A DNA stretch of 64,000 bases from contig JAHHQN010000005.1 of assembly GCA_020026375.1 (NCBI GenBank), forward strand, positions 43,938 to 107,937, in the 5' to 3' direction. Of the stretch, positions 1-8,900 are shown in pieces. Position 1 is the stretch's first letter. The number at the start of each line of letters is the position of its first letter. Origin of the DNA: Alistipes sp. GTDB taxonomy: Bacteria > Bacteroidota > Bacteroidia > Bacteroidales > Rikenellaceae. The notes under the pieces are model-generated. The model ran no database searches. It saw only the letters and a list, made by a program, of their open reading frames with translations, and was not told where the DNA came from. A program made the translations under genes and the position numbers.

Positions 1-932
1 ATCTGGTTGTTGATCTGGAGATAGTTGTCGGTCTGGTCCTTGTAGTAGGCCGTGGCAGCCACCACCGGCTCGTCCCAGTTGTTGGGGTCGGTGACGATGT
101 TGCCGTTGCCGTCGCGGCTGAAGATGTCGTACTGTCCCGAGGTGTGGTAGCGGCGGCCGTACTTGGCCATCTCCTCCCTGGTGGCACCCTGATAGGTCAG
201 ATAGGTGCGCGCCTTACCACCGAACGACACGAATTTGAGCATGGTGTTGCCGCTGTAATAGCCGGCCTGCAACATGTAGGACTTCAGATCGGTGGCACCG
301 CGGTCGACATAACCGTCGGAGGCAATGTGGGAGATACGCGCATCGACGGTCCAGTGACCGCCCATGAGACCCGACGAGACATGCACCGACTGCTTGTTGG
401 TGTTGTAGGAGCCGTAGGAGAACGACGCATCGCCGCCGAACTCGGTCTGGAGGGCGTCGGTAGTCATGTTGATGGCACCGCCGAAAGCACCCGTACCGTT
501 GGTCGAGATGCCGGCACCGCGCTGCACCTGAATCGTGCCGACCGACGAAATGAGGTCGGGGGTGTCGTACCAGTACATCTGGTGGGAGTCGGCGTTGTTC
601 ATCGACACACCGTTGATGGTCACATTCAGACGTGTGGCATCGGTTCCGCGCATACGCATCGAGGTGTTACCCACACCGATACCAGTCTCGCTGGTGGCAA
701 TCATCGACGGAGTGAGCGCCAACACCGAGGGAATATCCATTCCGTAATTGTGTTTCGAGAGAGCCTCCTTCGAGAGGTCATCGTAGACAGCCGGCATCGA
801 CCGTGTGGCGCGTGTGGCGGTCACCTCCACCTCCTGGAGTTCATACATTTTCAGAGAATCGCTCTCCACGTCCTGAGCATGGGCCGTAACCACGGCCGCC
901 ATTGCCGCAATGGGCAGTAAAAACCTTTTCAT
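1..932 (-). CDS. TonB-dependent outer-membrane receptor, probable thiamin transporter (partial)
   Basis: N-terminal part of an outer-membrane TonB-dependent receptor; the C-terminal barrel lies beyond the left edge. The start is set by a clear signal peptide (MKRFLLPIAAMAAVVTAHA). The plug domain follows, with segments such as LQEVEVTATRA, VGNTSMRMRGTDATRLN, INGVSMNNADSHQMYWYD and QVQRGAGISTNGTGAFGGAI. No carboxypeptidase-like domain precedes the plug. The substrate is inferred from the TPP riboswitch in the leader: TPP-regulated TonB receptors are an established route for thiamin uptake in Bacteroidetes. The sequence alone proves only the receptor family. The promoter and riboswitch directly upstream suggest that this is the first gene of its transcript. 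Confidence 0.9.
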   Translation of the reverse strand, partial: MKRFLLPIAAMAAVVTAHAQDVESDSLKMYELQEVEVTATRATRSMPAVYDDLSKEALSKHNYGMDIPSVLALTPSMIATSETGIGVGNTSMRMRGTDATRLNVTINGVSMNNADSHQMYWYDTPDLISSVGTIQVQRGAGISTNGTGAFGGAINMTTDALQTEFGGDASFSYGSYNTNKQSVHVSSGLMGGHWTVDARISHIASDGYVDRGATDLKSYMLQAGYYSGNTMLKFVSFGGKARTYLTYQGATREEMAKYGRRYHTSGQYDIFSRDGNGNIVTDPNNWDEPVVAATAYYKDQTDNYLQINNQ

Positions 933-960
933 GTGTTCAACTTTAAAGTTAATAAATGAA

Positions 961-1061
961 AAGGGGCATCTTAATACAGATTACGCGACATCCCGGTCTC
1001 GGCATTACCCGTATCCGGTTCAATGGGTATAATCTCAGCCTGATAGTAAGGCACCCCTTAG
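961..1061 (-). promoter_or_regulatory. TPP riboswitch (THI box)
   Basis: Read on the minus strand, this leader carries the conserved THI-box core in order: GGGGTGCC, GGCTGAGATTATACCC, TTGAACCGGAT, GGGTAATGCCGAGACCGGGA. P2 can form between GGGGT and ATACCC, and P3 between GCC and GGC. TPP riboswitches normally lower expression when thiamin pyrophosphate is present. The element begins just after a -7 box and ends about 28 nt before the receptor start codon. Its 3' end (GCCCCTT, 961-967) can pair with AAGGGG at the 5' side of P2, a possible ligand-sensitive switch. Confidence 0.93.
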
Positions 1062-1070
1062 AATTCGGTG

Positions 1071-1105
1071 CAAAGATATAACATTTCGGCCGGATTTCTA
1101 TCAAA
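1071..1105 (-). promoter_or_regulatory. Bacteroidetes-type promoter of the riboswitch/receptor transcript
   Basis: The -7 element TATCTTTG lies at 1078-1071 on the minus strand, with a TTTG at 1105-1102. The spacer is 23 nt, slightly longer than the usual 19-21, so the -33 assignment is less sure than the -7 box. Transcription would begin just before the riboswitch. Confidence 0.65.
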
Positions 1106-1178
1106 TCGCAACTTAATAAAATTCTTTAATTTTATTCCTCCGCCTTCGCCACTCCCCCGCCCCACCTCACCGACCGGC

Positions 1179-1210
1179 AAAAAAAAGCGTCCGACCTCAA
1201 GGTCGGACGC
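1179..1210 (-). terminator. Intrinsic terminator after galM
   Basis: A perfect 10-bp stem (GCGTCCGACC / GGTCGGACGC) with a four-base loop is followed on the minus strand by a run of eight T. It lies just downstream of the galM stop codon. Confidence 0.9.
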
Positions 1211-1237
1211 CATGTTTTCGAGACAGGCAATGCCCAT

Positions 1238-2293
1238 TTAGAATGTACCGAAGCGGAAGACAATCTTCTGACAGTAGATTTCGCCCGGATTCAGAATCGG
1301 CGAGGGGAAATTCTCGTGGTTGACGGCATCGGGATAGTTCTGACACTCGATGGCCACACCTGCGTGGTCGATGTAACGGCTGCCCGATTTGGTTTCGGGA
1401 CAACCGCACGAAAGCCAGTTGCCGGTGTAGACCATCACGCTGGGCTGCGAGGTGAGAATCGTCACACAACGGCCCGAACGTGCATCGCGCAGCTCGCCGG
1501 CCTCGCCGAGGATATCCTTCTTCCAGCCCTCGATGACGAAGGGGTGGTCGTAGCCGCGGAAATCGCCGATGTGGTTGAACTCCGAGCCGATACCCTCGCG
1601 GAACGGACGGAACGAGCGGAAATCTTGGGGCGTACCCTCCACGGGGAGGAGTCGTCCGGTAGGAATCTGCTTGTCGTTCATCTCCAGCACCTCCGAGCAG
1701 TTCAGACGCAGCTCGTGGTCGAGGATATCACCGCTGTTCTCTCCCGAGAGGTTGAGATAGAGGTGGTTGGTCAGGTTGACCACCGTGGTCTTGTCGCAAG
1801 CCGCACGGTAGGTGATTTCCAGCGCGTTGTCGTCATCGAAGTCGAAGACCGCCTCCACCTGCATCTCGCCCGGGTAGCCCTGGTCGCCGTCGGGCGACAC
1901 CAGCACCATGGCGATGCGGTTGGTCTCCACACGGCTCTCCCACACACGGTTGGCGAAGTTGTCCGTACCGCCGTGGAGGTGGTTCACACCGTTGTTGACT
2001 TCGAGACAATACTCCTTGCCGTCGACGGTCATACGGCCGAAGGCGATACGGTTGGCCACACGACCCACCGTCTTGCCGCTGGCCGCTCCGTCGCGGAAAT
2101 AGCCCTGTGCATGTTTGTATCCCAGTGCCACGTCGGCCAGTCGGCCTTCGCGGTCGGGAACGAGAATGGAGACCACCGCCGCACCGAAGTTGGTGACCTT
2201 CACTTCCGCACCCTTCGCATTGCGCATGGTGTAGAGAATGATGGCCTCGCCTTCGGGCGTTGCGCCCCATACCTGCTGTTCGATTTCAATCAT
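1238..2293 (-). CDS. galM: Aldose 1-epimerase (galactose mutarotase)
   Basis: A cytoplasmic mutarotase of 351 residues that interconverts alpha and beta anomers of hexoses. No signal peptide is visible. Family hallmarks seen are VTNFGAAVVSILVPDR near the N-terminus, GRVANRI, NNGVNHLHGG (the catalytic His region, around residues 99-108), TNHLYLNLSG, and a C-terminal VAIECQNYPDAVNH segment with the conserved Glu. The length fits the family. It follows gltX, whose stop overlaps this start by one base (TAATG), so the pair is probably translationally coupled. The pairing with a tRNA synthetase carries no obvious metabolic meaning. Confidence 0.93.
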   Translation of the reverse strand: MIEIEQQVWGATPEGEAIILYTMRNAKGAEVKVTNFGAAVVSILVPDREGRLADVALGYKHAQGYFRDGAASGKTVGRVANRIAFGRMTVDGKEYCLEVNNGVNHLHGGTDNFANRVWESRVETNRIAMVLVSPDGDQGYPGEMQVEAVFDFDDDNALEITYRAACDKTTVVNLTNHLYLNLSGENSGDILDHELRLNCSEVLEMNDKQIPTGRLLPVEGTPQDFRSFRPFREGIGSEFNHIGDFRGYDHPFVIEGWKKDILGEAGELRDARSGRCVTILTSQPSVMVYTGNWLSCGCPETKSGSRYIDHAGVAIECQNYPDAVNHENFPSPILNPGEIYCQKIVFRFGTF

Positions 2294-3828
2294 TATTCTA
2301 TAGGTTTAAGGTTAGCCAAGAGATGGTCGATACGACGCAAAGTCTCCTCCTTGCCGATGAACGATGTGACATCGTACATGCCGGGACCCTTGCCTGCACC
2401 CACCAGCGCCAGACGCAGCGTATTCATCACCTGACCCATACCGTAACCCTTCTCGGTAATCCACTCGTGGACAATCTTCTCGGTGTTCTCCAGCGAGAAG
2501 TCGTCGATGGCGGCCAGCACCTCGCGCACCTCGGTGAGGATACGGGGGTTGTCGCCCTTCCAGTACTTCTTGGCCTGCTTGGCATCGTACTCGGCGGGAG
2601 CCACGAAGAAGAACGAGGTCAAATCCCACAGCTCGGTGATGAACGAGGCACGCTCCTTCATGATGCCTGCCGCCTTGCCGGCCAGCTCGTCAGACACCTC
2701 GATGCCATGCTCCTTGAGAATGGGCTGGTACAACTCGGCCAGCTCGGCATCGCTCTTGTGGTGCATGTACTGGGCATTGAACCACTTGGCCTTGTCGGGC
2801 TGGAAACGTGCGCCCGACTTCGATACGCGCTCCAGCGAGAAGTTGTCGATGAGTTCCTGCATCGAGAAAATCTCCTGCTCGGTACCGGGGTTCCAGCCCA
2901 GGAGGGCCAGCATGTTGATGAATGCCTCGGGATAGTAGCCGTCCTCGCGGTAGCCGTGGGCGGTCTCACCCGTTGCGGGCGACTTCCAGAAGAGGGGGAA
3001 TACGGGGAAACCCATCTTGTCGCCGTCGCGCTTCGAGAGCTTGCCGCCGCCCGTGGGCTTCAGCAGCAGGGGCAAGTGGGCAAATTCGGGCTGGGTGTCG
3101 CTCCAGCCGAAGGCCTTGTAGAGCAGGTAGTGGAGGGGCAGCGAAGGCAGCCACTCCTCACCGCGGATAACGTGCGACACCTCCATGAGGTGGTCGTCGA
3201 CGATGTTGGCCAGGTGATAGGTGGGCAGTGCGTCGACCGACTTGTAGAGCACCTTGTCGTCGAGGGTCGAGGTGTTGACCTCCACATGACCGCGAATCAG
3301 GTCGTCCATCTCCACCAGCTCGTTCTCGGGCATCTTGAAGCGGATTACCCACTGGTCACCGCGCTCGATGCGCGCCTTGACCTCCTCGGCCGACAGTGAC
3401 AGAGAGGTGGGCAGCTGCTCACGTACCTCATAATTATAGGCAAAAGCCTTGCCCTCGGCCTCGGCAGCCTGACGGAAGGCGTTCAGTTCGTCGGCAGTGT
3501 CGAAGGCATAGTAAGCCCAGCCGGCCTCAACGAGCTGGAGGGCATACTTCAGATAGAGATCGCGGCGCTCGCTCTGACGGTAGGGGGCATGGGGTCCGCC
3601 CACACCGACACCCTCGTCGATTTCGATACCGCACCATTTCAGCGACTCCATGATGTAGTCCTCGGCTCCGGGGACAAAACGCTGCGAGTCGGTGTCCTCG
3701 ATACGGAGAATCATCGTACCCTTGTGCTGGCGCGCAAAGAGGTAGTTGTAGAGGGCGGTACGCACACCGCCTATGTGAAGAGGTCCCGTGGGACTCGGTG
3801 CGAAACGCACGCGAACAGGTCTTTCCAT
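2293..3828 (-). CDS. gltX: Glutamyl-tRNA synthetase
   Basis: A class I aminoacyl-tRNA synthetase that charges tRNA-Glu. The N-terminal Rossmann domain opens with [20 protein letters not shown], whose HIGG signature starts at residue 18. ILRIEDTD follows, and the KMSKS-type loop KLSKRDG lies around residue 265. The C-terminal helical anticodon-binding region is complete. At 511 residues it matches bacterial GluRS. The start Met immediately precedes the first conserved strand. Translation runs into galM with a one-base overlap. Confidence 0.97.
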   Translation of the reverse strand: MERPVRVRFAPSPTGPLHIGGVRTALYNYLFARQHKGTMILRIEDTDSQRFVPGAEDYIMESLKWCGIEIDEGVGVGGPHAPYRQSERRDLYLKYALQLVEAGWAYYAFDTADELNAFRQAAEAEGKAFAYNYEVREQLPTSLSLSAEEVKARIERGDQWVIRFKMPENELVEMDDLIRGHVEVNTSTLDDKVLYKSVDALPTYHLANIVDDHLMEVSHVIRGEEWLPSLPLHYLLYKAFGWSDTQPEFAHLPLLLKPTGGGKLSKRDGDKMGFPVFPLFWKSPATGETAHGYREDGYYPEAFINMLALLGWNPGTEQEIFSMQELIDNFSLERVSKSGARFQPDKAKWFNAQYMHHKSDAELAELYQPILKEHGIEVSDELAGKAAGIMKERASFITELWDLTSFFFVAPAEYDAKQAKKYWKGDNPRILTEVREVLAAIDDFSLENTEKIVHEWITEKGYGMGQVMNTLRLALVGAGKGPGMYDVTSFIGKEETLRRIDHLLANLKPIE

Positions 3829-3946
3829 GTTTTTTTACGTTTTTTTTGCATTGCATCGTCCGTCCGCCGACCGGCAGACGAACCGACACGTCATATCCTA
3901 TAAATCAGTTAATCGTTATCATGTTTCACAGGCTCGCGCACCCCCA

Positions 3947-4675
3947 CTATCGGATTCTGTACTCCACTCTGATGGTGATGCGGGCCTTCTTCTGACGGCT
4001 CGAGGTGTTGAACGAACCTCCGGCCGAGAACTCCTCGTTGGTGTTGGCTCCCGTAATCTGGAACACGCCCAGACGCGCCGAGGCCACACGATCGATTTTG
4101 GCGCCGGCATTGTCGCCGATTTTCTCGGCACGCACACGCGCATCGGCCGAAGCCTTCTCGATGAGTCCCTGCTTGATGGTGTCCAATCCCGTGTAGTAGT
4201 ACGACGGGGCATAGGCCTCAATCGACACCCCCTGGGCAATGAGCGACGAGATCTCGCGCGAGACCTTCTCCACCAAATCGACCTGTTTCGACTCCACGGT
4301 GAAGCTCTGTCGCAGCTGGTAGCCGCGGAACCGCTGGCCGCCGTAGTTGCCGTTGGAGGTGTAGACCGTCTCGTAGGTCTTGTCGACATTGACAAAGGCG
4401 AAGACCACCTCTCCGTCAGGGATTCCCTTTTCGCGGAGGTAGGCCTGCACCTTGGCCTTGCTCGCCTCAATCTGCGCGTAGCCCGAAGCCACGTTAGACG
4501 ATTCGGCAACGACGCACCCCGTCCAGACAATCAAATCCGATGAAAATTCCGTCTCGCCGAGTCCCGTCACCACAATCGTATCCTGCGAACGGTACTTGTA
4601 GGTGTAGGCGCGTCCCAAGACGAATGCACACAGAAGAAGGGCCAGGCCCAGAATGATGAAATGCTTGGTTTTCAT
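3947..4675 (-). CDS. SIMPL (DUF541) domain protein
   Basis: A 242-residue protein with an N-terminal membrane anchor or uncleaved signal (residues about 5-22), followed by a SIMPL/DUF541 domain. Recognisable segments are IVVTGLGETEFSSDLIVW, SREISSLIAQGVSIEA and ADARVRAEKIGDNAGAKID, the last being a family hallmark. Members are usually periplasmic or envelope proteins of poorly defined role, sometimes linked to oxidative stress. It lies between ychF and gltX on the same strand but with spacers of 64 and 118 bp, so an operon is not certain. No catalytic residues can be named. Confidence 0.85.
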   Translation of the reverse strand: MKTKHFIILGLALLLCAFVLGRAYTYKYRSQDTIVVTGLGETEFSSDLIVWTGCVVAESSNVASGYAQIEASKAKVQAYLREKGIPDGEVVFAFVNVDKTYETVYTSNGNYGGQRFRGYQLRQSFTVESKQVDLVEKVSREISSLIAQGVSIEAYAPSYYYTGLDTIKQGLIEKASADARVRAEKIGDNAGAKIDRVASARLGVFQITGANTNEEFSAGGSFNTSSRQKKARITIRVEYRIR

Positions 4676-4739
4676 GGTCGTATTGTTTTTTTAAGGTTCG
4701 ACATTGTCCGTACCGCACTTCCGCGACGGGGCGCAACCG

Positions 4740-5840
4740 TCAGACGTTGAAGAGGAAGTGCATGATGTCGCCGTCCTCAACGACATACTCCTTGCCCTCG
4801 ACACCGATTTTTCCGGCATCGCGGCACGCCTTCTCCGACTTCAGTTCCACATAGTCGTCATACTTGATGACCTCGGCACGGATAAATCCCTTCTCGAAGT
4901 CGGTGTGAATGACACCAGCGGTCTGGGGGGCCTTCATGCCGCGCGAGAAGGTCCAGGCACGGGTCTCGTCGGCACCCGTGGTGAAGAAGGTCTCGAGGTT
5001 GAGCAGTTTGTAGGCCGACTTGATGAGTCGTGCCACGCCCGACTCCTTCAGACCCAAATCCTCGAGGAACATCTTGCGCTCCTCATACTCCTCCAACTCG
5101 GCGATGTCGGCCTCGGTGGCGGCGGCAATAATCAGCATCTCGGCCTTCTCGTCCTTGATGGCCTCCTTCACCGCATCGGTGTAGGCGTTGCCGGTGGCGG
5201 CGCTCGCCTCGTCGACGTTGCAGACATACAACACCGGTTTGTCGGTCAGCAGGCTGAGGTCGGCCACCAGTTTCTTGTCGTCCTTGTCGAGTTCGAGCGT
5301 GCGGCACGAGAGTCCCTGCTCGAGGAGCGACTTGTACTGCAGGAGCAGCTCCACGGTGCGCTTGGCGTTCTTGTCGCCGCCCGAGGTGGCCTGCTTCTGG
5401 GTCTTGGCCAGACGATTCTCGATGGTCTCCAAATCCTTGAGCTGCAACTCGGTGTCGATGATGCCCTTGTCTCTGACGGGGTCAATCGAACCGTCGACAT
5501 GGGTGATGTTGCCGTTGTCGAAGCAACGCAGAACGTGGATAATCGCGTTGGTGTTGCGGATATTGCCTAAGAACTTGTTACCCAGACCCTCACCCTGCGA
5601 GGCACCCTTCACCAGACCGGCGATGTCGACAATCTCGATGGTGGTGGGAATCACACGCTTGGGGTTGTCAATCTCGGCCAGACGAATCAGTCGCTCGTCG
5701 GGTACGGTGATAACGCCCACGTTGGGTTCAATAGTACAGAAAGGAAAATTTGCCGCCTGTGCCTTTGCGTTCGACAGGCAGTTGAAAAGTGTCGATTTAC
5801 CGACATTGGGCAATCCTACGATGCCGCATTGAAGTGCCAT
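4740..5840 (-). CDS. ychF: Redox-regulated ATPase YchF (Obg family)
   Basis: A 366-residue Obg-family P-loop ATPase that associates with ribosomes. The G1 motif GLPNVGKSTLF begins at residue 8, the G3 region is EIVDIAGLVKGASQGEGLGN, and the G4 position reads NVDE instead of NKxD, as expected for an enzyme that prefers ATP. A coiled-coil insert and a C-terminal TGS domain (from about residue 280, ending VVEDGDIMHFLFNV) complete the family architecture. A TATATTTG -7 box lies about 30 bp upstream, so it is probably transcribed from its own promoter. Confidence 0.97.
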   Translation of the reverse strand: MALQCGIVGLPNVGKSTLFNCLSNAKAQAANFPFCTIEPNVGVITVPDERLIRLAEIDNPKRVIPTTIEIVDIAGLVKGASQGEGLGNKFLGNIRNTNAIIHVLRCFDNGNITHVDGSIDPVRDKGIIDTELQLKDLETIENRLAKTQKQATSGGDKNAKRTVELLLQYKSLLEQGLSCRTLELDKDDKKLVADLSLLTDKPVLYVCNVDEASAATGNAYTDAVKEAIKDEKAEMLIIAAATEADIAELEEYEERKMFLEDLGLKESGVARLIKSAYKLLNLETFFTTGADETRAWTFSRGMKAPQTAGVIHTDFEKGFIRAEVIKYDDYVELKSEKACRDAGKIGVEGKEYVVEDGDIMHFLFNV

Positions 5841-5868
5841 ATATTTCTCTAATTATCGTTTTAAAATG

Positions 5869-5876
5869 CAAATATA
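5869..5876 (-). promoter_or_regulatory. -7 promoter box of ychF
   Basis: TATATTTG on the minus strand matches TAnnTTTG, 28 bp before the ychF start. No convincing -33 element is visible. Confidence 0.55.
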
Positions 5877-5959
5877 CAAATTTTATAGGGTTCGGTATGC
5901 TTCTTTGCACTTAAAATACTACATGACGACAATATACGTTAAATAATCGGTGGCTTTAC

Positions 5960-5990
5960 TTGAAAAAGCCCTCGAGAATCGCTACCTTTG
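5960..5990 (+). promoter_or_regulatory. Promoter of mscL
   Basis: A -33 TTG at 5960-5962 and a -7 TACCTTTG at 5983-5990 are separated by 20 bp. The mscL start codon follows 40 bp downstream. Confidence 0.7.
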
Positions 5991-6030
5991 AAGGAAAATT
6001 CACTAACCGACAAAAAAAACACGACCAACT

Positions 6031-6465
6031 ATGAAAAGCAAGTTCCTGGCCGATTTCAAGGCCTTCGCCATGAAGGGTAATGTATTGGACATGGCAGTGG
6101 GTGTCATCATCGGCGGCGCATTCGGCAAGATTGTCACCTCGCTGGTAAACGATATCATCATGCCGCTGATCGGCACCCTCATCGGCGGCATCAACTTCAC
6201 CGACCTGAAATGGGTCATTCGCGAGGCCTCGCAGGAGACCGCCCTGCCCGAAGTGTCGATTGCCTATGGCAAATTCTTGCAGAATACGGTTGATTTTCTG
6301 ATTATCGCCTTCTCGATTTTCCTCTTCATATCGGCCATACAGCGCATCACCCGCAAGAAGGAACAACAGGCCGCCGCACCCCAACCGGCACCCCAGCCTT
6401 CGGCCGAGGAGCGTCTGCTCACCGAAATCCGCGACCTGCTGAAGGAGAACAGCGAGAAGAAATAA
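6031..6465 (+). CDS. mscL: Large-conductance mechanosensitive channel
   Basis: An inner-membrane channel that opens under membrane tension and releases solutes during hypo-osmotic shock. The 144-residue protein begins with the amphipathic N-helix ([19 protein letters not shown]). TM1 follows ([19 protein letters not shown], about residues 21-39), then a short periplasmic loop, TM2 (about residues 76-98) and a cytoplasmic C-terminal helix ending in lysines. A Pro/Ala-rich linker ([14 protein letters not shown]) separates TM2 from the last helix. It has its own promoter. A longer opposite-strand frame over this locus is a shadow. Confidence 0.97.
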   Translation: MKSKFLADFKAFAMKGNVLDMAVGVIIGGAFGKIVTSLVNDIIMPLIGTLIGGINFTDLKWVIREASQETALPEVSIAYGKFLQNTVDFLIIAFSIFLFISAIQRITRKKEQQAAAPQPAPQPSAEERLLTEIRDLLKENSEKK

Positions 6466-6549
6466 TAAAAATTTTGCATAAAGTTTGAAGGAACACCACT
6501 CGATACCGAAATTTGGATTACCTTTGGACTTCAAATAAATTTCAGACTT

Positions 6550-8151
6550 ATGGATTTGGAAACCATACAGAGAGAAGCACACAAAATTGCAGATATCGTC
6601 GACGAGTGGAGCTACCAGCGCAACATTCCCTCGCTCGAACGCGATTTGGTGCTTGAGAAACTCATGTCGCTCTACGACATGGTGCGTTTTTCGGCCAAGC
6701 GGGTGGAAACAGAGACCGCAGGCCGCCCCCACGCCCCCTCCTGCCGACAGGAAGAGCCCGGAATGCAGGCCCTCAACCTCGAAGCGGCATATTACAACGT
6801 AACACAGCCGCACACCGCTGCACCTGTGGCTGCCGCCCCCGTGGAGGAGTTCGTGGAGATGACCGCTCCGAAGGACATGCAGCCTGTGGAGATCGCCCCT
6901 GCCCCCGTGCAGCCCGTCGTGGAAGCACAACCCCACGAGGAGCCGCTCCCCGCACCTCAAGCAGCCGCTGAAGATAAACCCACGGAACCCATTGCAGCAG
7001 AGCCGGCTGAAGCCCCTAACCTCACACACGAGGAAGCACCGGCCACGCCCGACCCGCTGGAACTGCACAAGCAGAAGCAACGCCTTATCCTCTCGCTCTA
7101 CGACATGGAGACCGCTCCCGAAACTTCGGAGGAAACCCCTTCACCAGCCGCCCCTGCGCCGCACACCGACACCGCACCCATGTCCGGTTTCGATGCTCCG
7201 ACCGACGAGGAGGACGATGACGAGGAGGACGATGACGAGGAGGACAACGACCCGTTCGAGGTGATTTCGATGGCTTCGGTAGCGGCCATTGCGCAGGAGA
7301 TACACGAAGCATCGCACCCCGAGCCTTCGGTTGCCGCCGCGACTATCGTGGAGCCCGCTCCCGAAACGCAAATGCAGGCCGTCACGGAGGAACAGCCCTC
7401 CCCTGCTGCCGCACCCACAGTTGCAGCCGAGCAGCCTGCCGCCGCTCCCGAACCGCTCCGCAACGAATCCTCGGAGCAGGAGCAGACGGCGGAGACCCTC
7501 GCCCCCCATATCATGCAGGAGAGCGTCACCACCCCCTCCGAGGAGCATGTGACGGCCTCCCGTACCGACATCGCACAGGAAATTGCCACTGCACAGGAGA
7601 CCGACCTCACAGAGGAGCGTGTACTTGCCTCCCCCGAGGCTCCGCAGGCGGTCATCTCCGATGTGACACCCCACCCCGTGGAGCAGCTCTATGATGAGGA
7701 GGACGAAGAGGAGGACGACCTCTCCGACGAGGAGGCCATCTCCGTCATCACCCCCGACCCCCTCGGCCGTGAGTGCGACGGGGAGTTGCACACCCTCTAC
7801 CACAACGACGAGATTCCCGAAGGCGCGGTACTCGGCGAGGTCATCAACGCCCATGTGCAGACACTGGGCGAGAGCATACAGGTGTCACACGACACCGTGT
7901 CGGAGGTCATCAGCAGCGACCGCACCGACGATTTGCTGAAGGCCATCGGCATCAACGACAAGTTCCTGATGATTCACGACCTGTTCGGGGGTGACAGCGA
8001 TGCTTACGACCGCGTCATCGCCACCCTCAACCAGATGGAATCGCTGGACGACGCTCTGATTTATATTGCCGAACATTTCAGCTGGAACCCCAATTCCGAC
8101 GGAGCCAAGCTGCTGGAAGCCCTGTTGGAAAGAAAATTTCGTAACCTGTAA
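6550..8151 (+). CDS. Large acidic, Pro/Ala/Glu-rich protein of unknown function
   Basis: I do not recognise a named family. Three parts are visible in 533 residues: a helical N-terminus (about 1-60, with DIVDEWSYQRNIPSLERD and LEKLMSLYDMVRF); a very long low-complexity stretch (about 65-430) rich in Glu, Pro and Ala that contains an Asp/Glu tract (DEEDDDEEDDDEEDND); and an ordered-looking C-terminus (about 435-533) with ESLDDALIYIAEHFSWNPNS and ALLERKF near the end. No signal peptide or membrane segment is present, so it is probably cytoplasmic. It ends 5 bp before rsmI and is probably cotranscribed with it. The ends look like folded modules joined by a disordered acidic tether; a ribosome or RNA-related role is only a guess from context. 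Confidence 0.8.
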   Translation: MDLETIQREAHKIADIVDEWSYQRNIPSLERDLVLEKLMSLYDMVRFSAKRVETETAGRPHAPSCRQEEPGMQALNLEAAYYNVTQPHTAAPVAAAPVEEFVEMTAPKDMQPVEIAPAPVQPVVEAQPHEEPLPAPQAAAEDKPTEPIAAEPAEAPNLTHEEAPATPDPLELHKQKQRLILSLYDMETAPETSEETPSPAAPAPHTDTAPMSGFDAPTDEEDDDEEDDDEEDNDPFEVISMASVAAIAQEIHEASHPEPSVAAATIVEPAPETQMQAVTEEQPSPAAAPTVAAEQPAAAPEPLRNESSEQEQTAETLAPHIMQESVTTPSEEHVTASRTDIAQEIATAQETDLTEERVLASPEAPQAVISDVTPHPVEQLYDEEDEEEDDLSDEEAISVITPDPLGRECDGELHTLYHNDEIPEGAVLGEVINAHVQTLGESIQVSHDTVSEVISSDRTDDLLKAIGINDKFLMIHDLFGGDSDAYDRVIATLNQMESLDDALIYIAEHFSWNPNSDGAKLLEALLERKFRNL

Positions 8152-8156
8152 GATAA

Positions 8157-8873
8157 ATGTCTAAACTATACATTGTGCCGACCCCTGTCGGCAACCTCGA
8201 CGACATCACCCTGCGCGCCATCAAGGTGCTGCAGGAGGTGGATTTCATTCTCGCGGAGGATACCCGCACCACATCGTTCCTGCTCAAGCATCTGGGCATC
8301 GACAAACCGCTCCGCTCCCACCACAAATTCAACGAGCATGCCACGGTGAAGATGGTGGCCGAGAGCATCGCCGCCGGAAAGGACGCCGCACTGGTGTCCG
8401 ATGCCGGTACTCCGGGCATCTCCGACCCCGGCTTCCTGCTGGTGCGTACCTGTGTGGAGGAGGGCATCGAAGTGCAGACCCTTCCCGGTGCCACGGCCCT
8501 CATTCCGGCTGTGGTGCAGAGCGGATTTCCGTGTGACCGTTTCTGCTTCGAGGGCTTCCTGCCCCAGAAGAAGGGACGCATGAAGCAGTTGCAGAGCATG
8601 GTCGACGAGGAGCGTACCATGATTTTCTATGAGTCGCCCTACCGCATCGTCAAGTGTCTGGAGCAGTTCGCCGAGGTCTTCGGCCCGGAGCGTCAGGTGT
8701 CGGTGTCGCGTGAGCTGACCAAGAAGTTCGAGCAGACCGTGCGCGGCACCATCGACGAGGTGCTGGCCCACTTCCGCGAACACGAACCCAAGGGCGAATT
8801 TGTGGTCGTGCTGGCCGGAAAACCCAAGGAGCGCAACGGCCGCCGCCACGACGAAGAAAACGACGAAGAGTAA
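8157..8873 (+). CDS. rsmI: 16S rRNA (cytidine1402-2'-O)-methyltransferase
   Basis: A SAM-dependent tetrapyrrole-methylase-fold enzyme that 2'-O-methylates C1402 in the decoding centre of 16S rRNA. Seen are LYIVPTPVGNLDDITLRA at the start, ILAEDTRTTSFLLKHLGI, VSDAGTPGISDPGFLLV, the PGATALIPA loop and YESPYRIVKCL. The length of 238 residues is slightly short because the C-terminal tail is brief, but all core motifs are present. Its start lies 5 bp after the stop of the acidic protein. Confidence 0.96.
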   Translation: MSKLYIVPTPVGNLDDITLRAIKVLQEVDFILAEDTRTTSFLLKHLGIDKPLRSHHKFNEHATVKMVAESIAAGKDAALVSDAGTPGISDPGFLLVRTCVEEGIEVQTLPGATALIPAVVQSGFPCDRFCFEGFLPQKKGRMKQLQSMVDEERTMIFYESPYRIVKCLEQFAEVFGPERQVSVSRELTKKFEQTVRGTIDEVLAHFREHEPKGEFVVVLAGKPKERNGRRHDEENDEE

Positions 8874-8900
8874 CTAATCCCCCCAACCAAACTGATAAAG

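Noticed and set aside
5956..7080. Minus-strand frame of 374 codons across mscL and the acidic protein
   Set aside because: It covers an unmistakable MscL on the other strand and reads as Cys/Arg/Gly-rich noise.
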